Assembly: GCA_030429235.1 (NCBI GenBank)
Contig: JAUIDB010000008.1
Coordinates: forward strand, 1-64,000
Direction: 5' to 3'
DNA: 64,000 bases
Source of the DNA: Thermoanaerobaculia bacterium
GTDB lineage: Bacteria; Acidobacteriota; Thermoanaerobaculia; Multivoradales; JAIOJS01
Part shown: in pieces, positions 55,406-63,734 of the stretch
Position numbering within the stretch: position 1 is the first letter of the stretch
Layout: every line of letters begins with the position of its first letter
Notes under the pieces: model-generated
What the model saw: the letters and a program-made list of their open reading frames with translations, nothing else
Database searches by the model: none
Told to the model about the DNA's origin: nothing
Program-made: the position numbers and the translations under genes

Positions 55406-57054
55406 GGGGCCGTGCTCTCGGTCTCGGGGACGGCAGCGAGGCGGACCCGGCCAGGCTGCACGGTAGCGCCTCGGAGCGGCTCCAGGGTCAGCCGATGGAC
55501 TCCGGGGGCCGGATCGACCGAAAGCTCCAGTTCCGAGTCGGGTTCCACCGACCAGCAGCCCAGAGATCGGCCATCCCATTGGATCTCGATCGGAGTGCCC
55601 GGGGGAGAGACCTGGTCGAAATCTACTCGTAACCTGGCCACCGGCGAGGAATCGGTGGGCTCGAACTTTGGGTGGAGGAACATCAAGTGGCCTCGCCAAC
55701 TCCAATTCGAACGCGGCCAGGGCCCGTTGGCCGGAGCCCGGTCGACGGCGTCGTCGATGGGGACTCCGAGCTGCTCGGCCACCCTCAGGAAGGCCTCGGA
55801 GCTACGGAACAACCGATGAACCTCGTCCAGGGTGTCGGCGGCCCGCGGGCCTTCTCCCCGCTCGGCGAGATGGCGAGCCTTGGCGACCATGTAGGGGGCC
55901 CATGCCTCGCTCCAGCTTTCGTCGGTGCGGCGCTCGATCGTCTCTGCCTGGGCCAGGTCGCCGGCTTCCAGGGCCGCCCAGGCCGCGAGCACGGGGGGCA
56001 GGTGGCGACCGTATCCAGCGAGTCGTCGGTAGGCCGCCGGCGTCAGCGTGGGGTGGTCGTAGAGCGAGAGCCCGAGCCCCCACTCGGCCCAGTTCTCCAG
56101 AGCCGGGACCGATGTGGGACCGACCGGGCCGGGGGGGAGGGCCAGAAGAGCCGTTTCGAAGAGGTCGAGATGCTCGCGGGAGGGCCTAGATCGTTGCAGT
56201 ACCTGAAGCATCTGACGTCGGGCTTTGACGGCGTCGCCGCCAGCACGACGGGCTCGGGCTTCGGTCAGGAGCTCCTCCAACTCGCTTCGTAGCCGCAAAT
56301 CCAGCTCGCTCCGCGCATCGCAGTAGGCGGTCCAACGGCCCTGGCGGCCGAGCTCGTCGGCGACCGTGGACCAGGCGAGCGTGGTGTCGGGGAGCGACCG
56401 GAAGAGCGTCTCGCGGTCGGTGAGTGCCATCCAGCCCGGCAGCACCAGGCGGAGGGAAATGGGATCCTGGAGGACCTGCTCGAAGAGTGTGGTGGCTGTC
56501 TCTCGCTCGGCGTCGGACAGCGCGTGCCAACGGGTGAGTAGGGCCACGGCTTCGAGGCGACGAGGTTCGATCTGGTGCGGTGCGAGGGTGCGAGCCTGGA
56601 GTAGTGGCGTCTCCCAAGCCTCGGTGTCGCGCGTCGGGTCACCTCCCTGGGCCAGCCGCTCGAGGAGAGCCACCCCCCCCAGGATGGTGGCTGCTTCCCA
56701 GGAGGTAGGGTTCCGGGCCAGCACTCCTTCGGCGAGGAGTCGAGCTGTCTCCAGGCGAGACTGGAGACGCCTCGCCTCGCCCAACGCTTCGTCGGGCGGT
56801 AGCGCGGCGAGGCGATCGAGGTCCAGTCCGTCAGCCAGCAGGGCCCGAGCCAAGTCGACGCGGGCTCGCATCGGGTCTTTGGCTCGCCGAGCAGCCTGCC
56901 AGCCCTCGGGGTTGCGAGCGGCGATCCCGCTCTCCTGCCACCAACTCCGAGTCTCCTCCAGAGTTTGCTGGCGTTCGAGCTGATGGGCGAGTTGGATCAG
57001 GGCCACGACCAACGCGAGGAGACCGAGGAGGAGCCGCAGGCGACGACTGAGCAT
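55402..57054 (-). CDS. membrane-anchored repeat protein of the polysaccharide cluster
   Basis: A 550-residue protein with an N-terminal helix (about 4-22) as signal anchor. About 40-430 are degenerate helical repeats of TPR kind, and the last about 100 residues form a beta-rich domain (ARLRVDFDQVSPPGTPIEIQWDG, PGVHRLTLEPL). I do not recognise a family. It is coupled to the glycosyltransferase downstream. A TACTAT box 7 nt before ATG 57054 suggests a leaderless transcript. It may be a periplasmic scaffold for glycan assembly. Confidence 0.75.
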   Translation of the reverse strand: MLSRRLRLLLGLLALVVALIQLAHQLERQQTLEETRSWWQESGIAARNPEGWQAARRAKDPMRARVDLARALLADGLDLDRLAALPPDEALGEARRLQSRLETARLLAEGVLARNPTSWEAATILGGVALLERLAQGGDPTRDTEAWETPLLQARTLAPHQIEPRRLEAVALLTRWHALSDAERETATTLFEQVLQDPISLRLVLPGWMALTDRETLFRSLPDTTLAWSTVADELGRQGRWTAYCDARSELDLRLRSELEELLTEARARRAGGDAVKARRQMLQVLQRSRPSREHLDLFETALLALPPGPVGPTSVPALENWAEWGLGLSLYDHPTLTPAAYRRLAGYGRHLPPVLAAWAALEAGDLAQAETIERRTDESWSEAWAPYMVAKARHLAERGEGPRAADTLDEVHRLFRSSEAFLRVAEQLGVPIDDAVDRAPANGPWPRSNWSWRGHLMFLHPKFEPTDSSPVARLRVDFDQVSPPGTPIEIQWDGRSLGCWSVEPDSELELSVDPAPGVHRLTLEPLRGATVQPGRVRLAAVPETESTAP

Positions 57055-57061
57055 GGTCGGT

Positions 57062-57067
57062 ATAGTA
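57062..57067 (-). promoter_or_regulatory. divergent -10 box region
   Basis: On the reverse strand TACTAT ends 7 nt before ATG 57054. The overlapping TATAGT on the forward strand (57061-57066) could serve the VanZ gene, so the two promoters would overlap. Confidence 0.38.
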
Positions 57068-57089
57068 GCGAACCGGCGACCTTCCTCCC

Positions 57090-57485
57090 ATGCGTTTTCG
57101 AGTACTCTCCACCCGCTCCATCCGATCGCTGGCGGTGGTCTGGAGCCTGGTAGTGTGGTTGCTTCTGCTGGTGCCCGGCGGCCAGGTGGAGCCCGGTTTC
57201 GGGATCGAGCTGCCCGAGTGGCTCGCACCTTGGGCCGACGAGATCATCCACGGAGTCCTCTTTCTGCCACTGGGTCTCCTGCTCCGCTTGGGAGCGGTGG
57301 CAGCTGGCCGGACTGGGCTCGTTGTGGGGGGCTTCGCATTGGTCACGGAAGCCAGCCAGCTCGTGGTGCCAGGCCGCTCGGCCGAGTTCAGTGACGTGGT
57401 GGGTGACCTGTTGGGAGCTGGGATCGGCTGGTGGCTGGTCCGCGAGCGGCAGCCGCGTTCCGATCGATCTCGAGAATCTGAGTGA
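57090..57485 (+). CDS. VanZ-family membrane protein
   Basis: A 131-residue protein with about four membrane helices and the VanZ pattern DEIIHGVLFLPLGLLL, then EASQLVVPGRSAEFSDVVGDLLGAGIG. VanZ proteins are linked to glycopeptide tolerance in Gram-positives, but here, as in many Gram-negative glycan clusters, the role is unknown. It lies just before the second ligase-like gene. Confidence 0.85.
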   Translation: MRFRVLSTRSIRSLAVVWSLVVWLLLLVPGGQVEPGFGIELPEWLAPWADEIIHGVLFLPLGLLLRLGAVAAGRTGLVVGGFALVTEASQLVVPGRSAEFSDVVGDLLGAGIGWWLVRERQPRSDRSRESE

Positions 57486-57534
57486 TCTCCGCCCTCGATC
57501 AGGCCGGGCAATCAGTGGTATCTTGAGCCTCGTT

Positions 57535-58893
57535 TTGGCAAAGAAGAAGAGTAAGCCTCGTAGCGTGGGACGCCGTTCCCAGAGCACCCTCGGCGGTCGT
57601 GACCGTGGCGACCGCGGTCGCTCCTTCTGGCTTCGAGGAAGCGAGCTGATCGCGGCCTTCTTGGTATTGACGATGCCCCTCGTCGTGCTGCGGCAGCACA
57701 TCGACGCCTTTGCGTTGCCCAAGTTGATGTACTCGGAACTTCTCGGGATCTTGTCGCTCTGTTCTCTGCTGGCTGCGTGGTTCGAAGGCAGCTGGAAGCC
57801 ACGGCTGCTGGACCGGAAGGACCTGCTCTGGGCGGTGCTGCCGCTGTCGGTCTGGGTTTCGGTGGGCTTGTTGACGGCCGAGCATCCGCTGCACTTTCAT
57901 ACGGCTTGGGTGGACTGGCTGATCGGGATCGCGTGTCTCGTCGGTTGGGCCGTGGCCTTTCCGCCGGCGACGCTGCAGCGCTTGTTCGAGTACGTACGCT
58001 GGCCGGGTCTGGTGTTGGCGGCGCTCGGAGTGCTGCAGTTCCACGGTCTCTACCAACCGTTCCAGTTCGACTCGGGGGCCGACACGGCCCGGCTGAAGGT
58101 AACGTCCCTGGCCGGCGCGGCCGGCGACCTGGGTGCCTTCCTGGCCATCGCTTGCCTGGTGTGGCAACTCCGATGGCTGCGCGCCCGGCGCTCGGGCGGG
58201 GCCTCCGCGACCCTCGCCGCGATCGCTGGTGCGACGCTGCTCTGTCTCTACGGTCTCGCCGTGACGCAGACCTTGACGGCCGCTGCTGCTCTCGCCTTGG
58301 GGTCGACAGTATTGTGGTTGCGGGAGGTGCCGAAGCGTCGTCGGGTCGCCGTGGTCCTGGGCAGCGTGGCCGGGTTGGTGCTTCTGGTCGCTCTGGTCGG
58401 TCCCCTCCGCGAGAGGGTGTGGGCGAAGGTCGAGCGAGCCGACGAGGCGGGTCTCAACTTCGTTCTGTCGGGGCGGCTCGATGCGTGGCGGGTGGCCAGC
58501 CGTATGCTGCTGGATCATCCGCTCGGCATCGGCCACGGCGCCTTCCGCGCCGACTACGTCCCGACGAAGTTGGCGTTGGCAGAAGAGGGAGAGGCGTTCT
58601 ACCGGGGACACCTCTATCCCACCTTCGCCCAGGCGCACAATGAGTTCCTTCAGGCCGCGGCAGAGTGGGGGTGGGTCGGCCTGGGGCTGCTGGGTTGGGC
58701 GCTCTATCTGCTGCTGCGTCGCCTCGGAGCCAACTCGGGCCGAAGCGACCTGAATTCCCTGGTGTGGAGCCAGCTGGCAGCGTACCTGGTGCTCTCGCTG
58801 ACGCACTTCCCTTGGCACATTGCCCTGACCGGCTATCCAGGGCTTCTGGTGCTCGGGATTGGGTACTCACTCGGGTCGGAGGAAGAGTCTTGA
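57535..58893 (+). CDS. O-antigen polymerase/ligase-like protein (Wzy/WaaL superfamily), 2
   Basis: A 452-residue multispanning protein with a basic N-terminus (AKKKSKPRS) and about 11 helices. The large periplasmic loop has GRLDAWRVASRMLLDHPLGIGHGAFR and FAQAHNEFLQAAAEWGW, the standard HNEFL motif. TTG 57535 is used because AKKK follows it; TTG 57523 is equally possible. Length differs from the paralog at 44268 and sequence similarity looks low. Its stop overlaps the next start as TTGA. Confidence 0.86.
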   Translation: MAKKKSKPRSVGRRSQSTLGGRDRGDRGRSFWLRGSELIAAFLVLTMPLVVLRQHIDAFALPKLMYSELLGILSLCSLLAAWFEGSWKPRLLDRKDLLWAVLPLSVWVSVGLLTAEHPLHFHTAWVDWLIGIACLVGWAVAFPPATLQRLFEYVRWPGLVLAALGVLQFHGLYQPFQFDSGADTARLKVTSLAGAAGDLGAFLAIACLVWQLRWLRARRSGGASATLAAIAGATLLCLYGLAVTQTLTAAAALALGSTVLWLREVPKRRRVAVVLGSVAGLVLLVALVGPLRERVWAKVERADEAGLNFVLSGRLDAWRVASRMLLDHPLGIGHGAFRADYVPTKLALAEEGEAFYRGHLYPTFAQAHNEFLQAAAEWGWVGLGLLGWALYLLLRRLGANSGRSDLNSLVWSQLAAYLVLSLTHFPWHIALTGYPGLLVLGIGYSLGSEEES

Positions 58894-59450
58894 GGAGGCT
58901 GGTAGCCGCGGGCTTGCTCGCCTTGGCGCTCGTCGCGCTGGTGGGCCAGTGGCGAAGGGCCGAACGTCGGCTCGAGTCCAGTCATCTCGTCTGGGCCGTC
59001 AAGCAGCGCGGACAGGCGGCATCCTCGGGGCAGGCACCGAGCGGAGTGCTCGCCGGCGCCATACCCATGATCCGGGAGGCGCAGGCCCTCGACCCGGTGA
59101 GCATCGAGGCGGCGGCAGCGGCGGCCGATCTCTACTTCCTGCTGGGCCGAGACGAGACGGCCCGGGAAGGGTACCTGGCGGCGATGCGCCTCGAGGCTCG
59201 GCCTGAGCTCTATCTGAATCTCGGCATCCTCGAACTACGGCGGGGAAACTTCGACCAGGCGAAGGTCTACCTCAGAGCAGCCCGCCGTCTGGACCGGCGG
59301 CTGGTCAAACCGGCCAACGCCGCTTGGAAGAAGTACGGGGGCAACGCTTCCCAGAGGAAAAGTCGTCAACCAGGCGGCACCGAGGAGCCGTCGCGATCAG
59401 ACGCCGCGCGAAGTGAGGACGGTCCGGACCGTACGGACCAGGATCGATAG
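58890..59450 (+). CDS. small membrane-anchored TPR protein
   Basis: A 186-residue protein with an N-terminal helix (about 4-21) and two to three TPR units (about 65-145: SIEAAAAAADLYFLLGRDETA, PELYLNLGILELRRGNFDQA). The tail is hydrophilic. TTG 58890 overlaps the ligase stop, with GGAGGAAGAG upstream. Such TPR partners often sit next to Wzy-type polymerases. Its 3' end overlaps the convergent transferase gene by 54 nt. Confidence 0.78.
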   Translation: MRRLVAAGLLALALVALVGQWRRAERRLESSHLVWAVKQRGQAASSGQAPSGVLAGAIPMIREAQALDPVSIEAAAAAADLYFLLGRDETAREGYLAAMRLEARPELYLNLGILELRRGNFDQAKVYLRAARRLDRRLVKPANAAWKKYGGNASQRKSRQPGGTEEPSRSDAARSEDGPDRTDQDR

Positions 59451-60791
59451 GTCCAACCACAGACTGACGTTGGCGCGGTAGGCCATGTCGTAGCGCAGCT
59501 TGTTGTCCGGACTCGAGTCGTATTCGCCGTTGACCTGGGCCAGACCGGTAAGTCCGGGCAACATGGAGAACCGTTCGGCGTAGCCCGGGACGTGCTCCAG
59601 GTAGCGCAGCACGAAGCCGGGTCGCTCGGGTCTGGGACCGACGAGGCTCATGCTCCCTCCGAGCACGTTGAACAGCTGAGGCAACTCGTCGAGTCGTGTT
59701 CGCCGCAGCCAGGCGCCCAGTGGGATCAGTCGCGGGTCCCCGGGCGTGGCGAGCACTTCTCCTCGCCCGGCCTCGGCGTCGGGAACCATGGTGCGAAACT
59801 TGTAAAGGGTGAAGGGCTGGCGGTGGCGCCCGATCCTGGTTTGGCGGTAGAGAGCAGGACCACGGGAAACCAGAGGGATCAGTAGAGAGCAGAGCAGCAT
59901 GGCCGGAGCCGTGGCGACGACGAGCAGGCCACCGATCACCAGGTCGAAGGCTCGTTTGGCGGGGCGCCGGAAGGAGAAACCATGGTCACCGATGACCTCG
60001 ATGAGGGGCACGTCACTGACCCAGCGGTAGCGCATGCGGCCCACTAGACTCTCGAACGGTCCCGGGAGGAGGAGGACGTTGAGGTGTGGTGATCGGACCT
60101 CGGTCAACTGATCGAGGACCCGGTTGGGCCAGTTGGTCGGGGAGGTCACGAGGATCAGGTCGTCGAAGAGATCCTGCTCGGCCAATCGAGAGAGCTGATC
60201 GATCGACCCCAGCCGCGGGGCCGTCACGAGAGGGTTCTCGGGAGACTCGTCGTCGAGGGAGATGTAGCCGACGACATCGAGCCCGTGCCAGTGGTGGGTC
60301 GAGATTTTGGACTCGAGTTCAGAGGCGGCGTTTCCGGCGTGGCCGACGAGGGCCACCCGGCGCCGAACCGGTCGGTAGAGACCCTGCTCGGAGAACCTCC
60401 AGAGTAACAGGGCCAGGAGGTCGAGGATCAGGAAGAGCAGGATGGTCGTGCGGGGGAACTGGCTCCCCTGGAGGAAGAAGTAGCCGATGAGGAGGAGCGA
60501 GTGAAGCATCGCGACGGCGGTGAGGTGGGTCGCCAGTTGCATCCGGGGTCGAGGTTCGGGGTTCTGATAGAAGCCGAAGAAGTAGAGCAGGAGCAGCTGC
60601 AGCACCACGACGAAGAGCACACCTTCGTGAGCCAACTCCAGTCGATCGCCGGGCAGGAGGAATCGGGTGAAGGGCATCGGGACGTGGATGCGTAGGAAGG
60701 CCGCTCCATACCAGGCGGCGACGGCAGCAGCAGCGTCTCCCAGGTAGCGCCGGAGGCGCCACAACGAAGTTCCCGTCGCGGTGCGATACAT
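59397..60791 (-). CDS. polyprenyl-phosphate hexose-1-phosphate transferase (WcaJ/WbaP type)
   Basis: A 464-residue polytopic phosphoglycosyltransferase that primes repeat-unit synthesis by moving sugar-1-phosphate to undecaprenyl phosphate. It has N-terminal helices (about 15-125), a Rossmann-like central domain (about 140-265), a reentrant helix and the catalytic domain with KRAFDLVIGGLLVV, YKFRTMVPDAE, RLDELPQLFNVLGGSMSLVGPRPE and LPGLTGLAQVNG. Length fits the long PNPT class. A TAGAAT box lies 7 nt before ATG 60791. Confidence 0.93.
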   Translation of the reverse strand: MYRTATGTSLWRLRRYLGDAAAAVAAWYGAAFLRIHVPMPFTRFLLPGDRLELAHEGVLFVVVLQLLLLYFFGFYQNPEPRPRMQLATHLTAVAMLHSLLLIGYFFLQGSQFPRTTILLFLILDLLALLLWRFSEQGLYRPVRRRVALVGHAGNAASELESKISTHHWHGLDVVGYISLDDESPENPLVTAPRLGSIDQLSRLAEQDLFDDLILVTSPTNWPNRVLDQLTEVRSPHLNVLLLPGPFESLVGRMRYRWVSDVPLIEVIGDHGFSFRRPAKRAFDLVIGGLLVVATAPAMLLCSLLIPLVSRGPALYRQTRIGRHRQPFTLYKFRTMVPDAEAGRGEVLATPGDPRLIPLGAWLRRTRLDELPQLFNVLGGSMSLVGPRPERPGFVLRYLEHVPGYAERFSMLPGLTGLAQVNGEYDSSPDNKLRYDMAYRANVSLWLDLSILVRTVRTVLTSRGV

Positions 60792-60798
60792 GGGGGCG

Positions 60799-60804
60799 AT
60801 TCTA
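60799..60804 (-). promoter_or_regulatory. -10 box, leaderless type, for the priming transferase
   Basis: TAGAAT on the reverse strand ends 7 nt before ATG 60791, with no Shine-Dalgarno. Confidence 0.42.
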
Positions 60805-60900
60805 GTTCAGCGGCCAGGTGGGTTCGGGAACTCCACCAGGGGCCTCCCTCGGGCGGTGGGACCGTTCCCGTGGCCGAGGGCGTTCGCCTGGCGAGTCTGT

Positions 60901-60906
60901 TATGGT
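60901..60906 (+). promoter_or_regulatory. -10 box candidate for metF
   Basis: TATGGT lies 42 nt before ATG 60949, leaving a short leader with GGAAGGAAG as Shine-Dalgarno. No SAM or SAH riboswitch core was recognised in 60792-60948. Confidence 0.35.
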
Positions 60907-60948
60907 CTCCCTTCGCCACGGAGAATCGGCGGAAGGAAGCCACACGCG

Positions 60949-61893
60949 ATGAAAGTAATCGAACACCTGGAGAGAGCCGATCGCCCCTTGATCAGCTTCG
61001 AACTGATTCCCCCGTTGCGTGGTGGCAACATCAAGGGACTCTTGGCGCTGATCGAAGACCTGGTGGCGTTCGAGCCACCATTCATCGACATCACATCCCA
61101 CGCCGCACAGGTGGTCTACGAGGAGACCGACCAGGGGATCGAACGGCGTGTGAAGCGCAAGCGTCCGGGCACCCTGGGGGTTTGCGCCCTGATCCAGAAC
61201 AAGTACGACATCGATGCCGTTCCGCACGTCCTGTGTACCGGATTCACGCGGGAGGAGACCGAAGACTTCCTGATCGAGCTCCGGTACCTCGGTATCGACA
61301 ACGTCCTGGCGATCCGAGGGGATGAGAGTACCTACGAGAAGCCCTTGACCCTGGGACGGAGTGCCAACCGGTACGCACGTGACCTGGTGGGACAGATCCG
61401 GGACATGAACCAAGGACGCTACATCGAGCGGGGCCTGCTCGACGCCGAGCCGTCGAACTTCTGCATCGGGGTCTCTGGTTATCCGGAGAAGCACTTCGAA
61501 GCGCCGAATCTCAAGACCGACATTCGACACGCCCGGGAGAAGGTGGAGGCCGGTGGCGAGTACATCGTGACCCAGATGTTCTTCGACAACCGGCACTACT
61601 TCCGCTACGTCGAGTTGTGCCGAGCCGAGGGGATCGAGGTTCCCATCATCCCAGGATTGAAGGTCCTCACGAACGCCGCCCAGTTGCGCTCGATCTCACG
61701 CACCTTCCATTGCGAGATTCCGGCCGACCTCTCCGAGGCGGTGGAGTCGGACCCCGAGCACGCGTTGGATATCGGCGTCGAGTGGACGCGTCGGCAGGTC
61801 GAGGAACTCCTCGACCATGGGGTGCCGAGCGTCCACTTCTACGTCATGCAAAGCGCCGAGGCGGTGGGACGCGTGTTGGCTGGTCTCACCTGA
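60949..61893 (+). CDS. metF: 5,10-methylenetetrahydrofolate reductase family protein
   Basis: A 314-residue TIM-barrel flavoprotein. Landmarks are SFELIPPLRGGN at the N-terminus, DITSHAAQ, NVLAIRGDES, the FAD-related IGVSGYPEKHFEAPN and QMFFDNRHYFRYV, then IIPGLKVL. It reduces methylene-THF to methyl-THF for methionine synthesis. I chose ATG 60949 because GGAAGGAAG lies 8 nt upstream; the upstream frame extension runs through the promoter. No other methionine genes are adjacent. Confidence 0.93.
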   Translation: MKVIEHLERADRPLISFELIPPLRGGNIKGLLALIEDLVAFEPPFIDITSHAAQVVYEETDQGIERRVKRKRPGTLGVCALIQNKYDIDAVPHVLCTGFTREETEDFLIELRYLGIDNVLAIRGDESTYEKPLTLGRSANRYARDLVGQIRDMNQGRYIERGLLDAEPSNFCIGVSGYPEKHFEAPNLKTDIRHAREKVEAGGEYIVTQMFFDNRHYFRYVELCRAEGIEVPIIPGLKVLTNAAQLRSISRTFHCEIPADLSEAVESDPEHALDIGVEWTRRQVEELLDHGVPSVHFYVMQSAEAVGRVLAGLT

Positions 61894-61914
61894 GAGCCGG
61901 GCTGTTCGAGCCGT

Positions 61915-62403
61915 TCAGTCGGCGCACACCTCGGCGCCGGTGCCCAGGATCTGGACTCGCTCGAACGGACCCTCTCCGACGCTACTGGCGTCGAACTCAC
62001 GATTCTGCTCGTCGGCAAGGTGCTGTTGGTACTTGATGTAGCCGTCGCGGTCGAGTTCCTGCACGTCGACGACTCCCTGGGCTACGGCGGAGTGGCCGAG
62101 GGTAGAGACCGGAAACTCGATCACGCCATCTTCTACCTTGATCTTGATCGCCTCTCCCGTAGCGTCGTCTGCGGCTACCAGCTCCATCCAGCAACCCATC
62201 ATGCGGCAAACGTCCTGGACCTTGCCTTCCACCCGTACCGTTTGTCCGGCGTAGTCGGCAGGCTGGGCGAGCAGATCGGCCACGGCCACCGAAGTCTCGA
62301 GGTCGACGCCTGCACCGTAGGTCGTCGGTGTGCACTCGCCGTCGGCCGCCAGTACCGTTGGTAGAGATAGGATAGCGAGGGTCAGGGTCAGTGTACGTAC
62401 CAC
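61915..62403 (-). CDS. periplasmic DUF4920-like protein
   Basis: A 162-residue secreted protein. GTG 62403 follows AGGAGAT and starts a signal peptide (about 1-19, ending VLA). The mature part has YGAGVDLETSVAVADLLAQP, then GKVQDVCRMMGCWMEL, which matches the DUF4920 core with its paired cysteines, and a terminal Cys in GAEVCAD. These small proteins have an OB-like fold and unknown function, with a possible metal or redox role through the cysteines. Confidence 0.82.
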   Translation of the reverse strand: MVRTLTLTLAILSLPTVLAADGECTPTTYGAGVDLETSVAVADLLAQPADYAGQTVRVEGKVQDVCRMMGCWMELVAADDATGEAIKIKVEDGVIEFPVSTLGHSAVAQGVVDVQELDRDGYIKYQQHLADEQNREFDASSVGEGPFERVQILGTGAEVCAD

Positions 62404-62491
62404 GTGAGATCTCCTAGGGTTGTTGTCGTGGACTACGACGAGCCGGGAGCCTATCAAATCGATCACCGCACAGGTATGACGAGGAACGGTG

Positions 62492-62899
62492 ATGAGCGAA
62501 ACGAGTGGCACGCCGCTAGTCCGAAAGCTGGGGATCAAGCCGGGGGCGACGGTCGCCGCCTACGGAGCCCCCGACGACCTGTCAGGGAAGCTCGAACCCT
62601 GGCCCGAGGGGGCCGTGCTCCTTCCTGAGTCCCGGCGTCGGCGGGTCGACGTGGTGCTCTGGTTCGTCGATCGACAGGATCAGCTCGAGCGGCGACTCGA
62701 CGTCATGGCTCGCCGGATCGGTACGGCGGGGAGTCTCTGGGTGGCGTGGCCGAAGCGGGCTTCCGGGGTGCCGACTGACCTGGATGGCAACGTCGTACGC
62801 GAGGCGATCCTCGACAGTGGGTTGGTGGACAACAAGATCTGTGCGGTCGATGGGACCTGGTCAGCTCTGCGGGGTGTGGTCCGACTTCGGGATCGATAG
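62492..62899 (+). CDS. DUF3052-like protein
   Basis: A 135-residue cytoplasmic protein. LVRKLGIKPGATVAAYGAP, LWVAWPKRASGVPTDLDG and the ending GLVDNKICAVDGTWSALRG match the DUF3052 pattern, whose function is unknown. ATG 62492 has GAGGAAC upstream. It is divergent from the DUF4920 gene. Confidence 0.85.
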   Translation: MSETSGTPLVRKLGIKPGATVAAYGAPDDLSGKLEPWPEGAVLLPESRRRRVDVVLWFVDRQDQLERRLDVMARRIGTAGSLWVAWPKRASGVPTDLDGNVVREAILDSGLVDNKICAVDGTWSALRGVVRLRDR

Positions 62900-62902
62900 C
62901 GA

Positions 62903-62908
62903 TAGGAT
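62903..62908 (+). promoter_or_regulatory. -10 box, leaderless type
   Basis: TAGGAT ends 7 nt before ATG 62916, immediately after the DUF3052 stop, with no Shine-Dalgarno. Confidence 0.4.
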
Positions 62909-62915
62909 CGGGACC

Positions 62916-63647
62916 ATGGCGAAAGTGATCTCACTGCTTCAGAAGCTCGGGCTGGTGCACGGCAAGGGAGACGGGGAGGCCGAGCAGGTGGTGGCCTCCG
63001 AACCTTCCCTCGAAGAGCCGACCGATCCAACTCCTCGCGGGGAGGCGACCGAGCGGGGTCCGGCCCCGCGGGTCGTCCGGCTGCCGTCGAGCCGTTTCGA
63101 CGAGTCGGTCGCCGATGAGCCAGACGCGGTGCCGATCGAGTTTCCGTTCGAGGAGATCTATCAACGCGCCGGCATCGAGAACCCCGAGCACGGCTTTACC
63201 GTCTACAAGTTGATGGAGATGATCGAGGCTGAAGGGATGCGCAGCCTGGAACCAGCCGAACGGTCCCGCGCCATCACCGCACTGCTGGCCCATCTTCCTG
63301 GCGGTGGGGTATCGATCGAGGAGATCGCTCGAGATGCGGCACAGCGAGACCGGGCGCTCGATGCCTTCGAGGAGTTTCTCGGACGGCGACTGGCCGATCA
63401 GATGATCGAGATCGAAACCGAGAACGAGACCCTGCAGGCCGAGATCGACCGGGTGACGCAGACTCACCGCCAGAAGATCGAGGCCAATGAAGCCCGCCTG
63501 GCCGCCGAACGGGAACGCTTCGAGACCTGGCGCGGGCAGAAGCGGCGCGAAGAAGAGAAACTCCACGCCGCAATCGAACCCTTCGTCGAACGTCACCCAG
63601 AAGGGCCACGAACGACGAGCAGCGCTCCTCCGGACGAGAGCGGCTGA
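62916..63647 (+). CDS. hypothetical coiled-coil protein
   Basis: A 243-residue soluble protein. Residues 1-60 are low-complexity and acidic/Pro-rich. A helical domain (about 68-150: FPFEEIYQRAGIENPEHGFTV then YKLMEMIEAEGMRSLEPAE) follows. A coiled coil (about 160-215) ends the fold. I do not recognise a family. It sits directly before the N-extended rpiB and may belong to that transcription region. Confidence 0.72.
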   Translation: MAKVISLLQKLGLVHGKGDGEAEQVVASEPSLEEPTDPTPRGEATERGPAPRVVRLPSSRFDESVADEPDAVPIEFPFEEIYQRAGIENPEHGFTVYKLMEMIEAEGMRSLEPAERSRAITALLAHLPGGGVSIEEIARDAAQRDRALDAFEEFLGRRLADQMIEIETENETLQAEIDRVTQTHRQKIEANEARLAAERERFETWRGQKRREEEKLHAAIEPFVERHPEGPRTTSSAPPDESG

Positions 63648-63719
63648 GGGGCTCGGTCGCCGGTCCCGAGCCGCGGAAGGCGCGTCCGTTCGGTGGCCGT
63701 CAGGGGTTCGCGAGTGTGA

Positions 63720-63725
63720 TAACTT
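63720..63725 (+). promoter_or_regulatory. -10 box, leaderless type, for rpiB
   Basis: TAACTT ends 9 nt before ATG 63735, with no Shine-Dalgarno. Confidence 0.33.
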
Positions 63726-63734
63726 CGCTGCCTC

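Noticed and set aside
59397-59450. Overlapping 3' ends of convergent genes (also 44268-44304) as possible frameshifts
   Set aside because: Both reading frames in each pair end with plausible tails; simple convergent overlap in a compact genome is sufficient.
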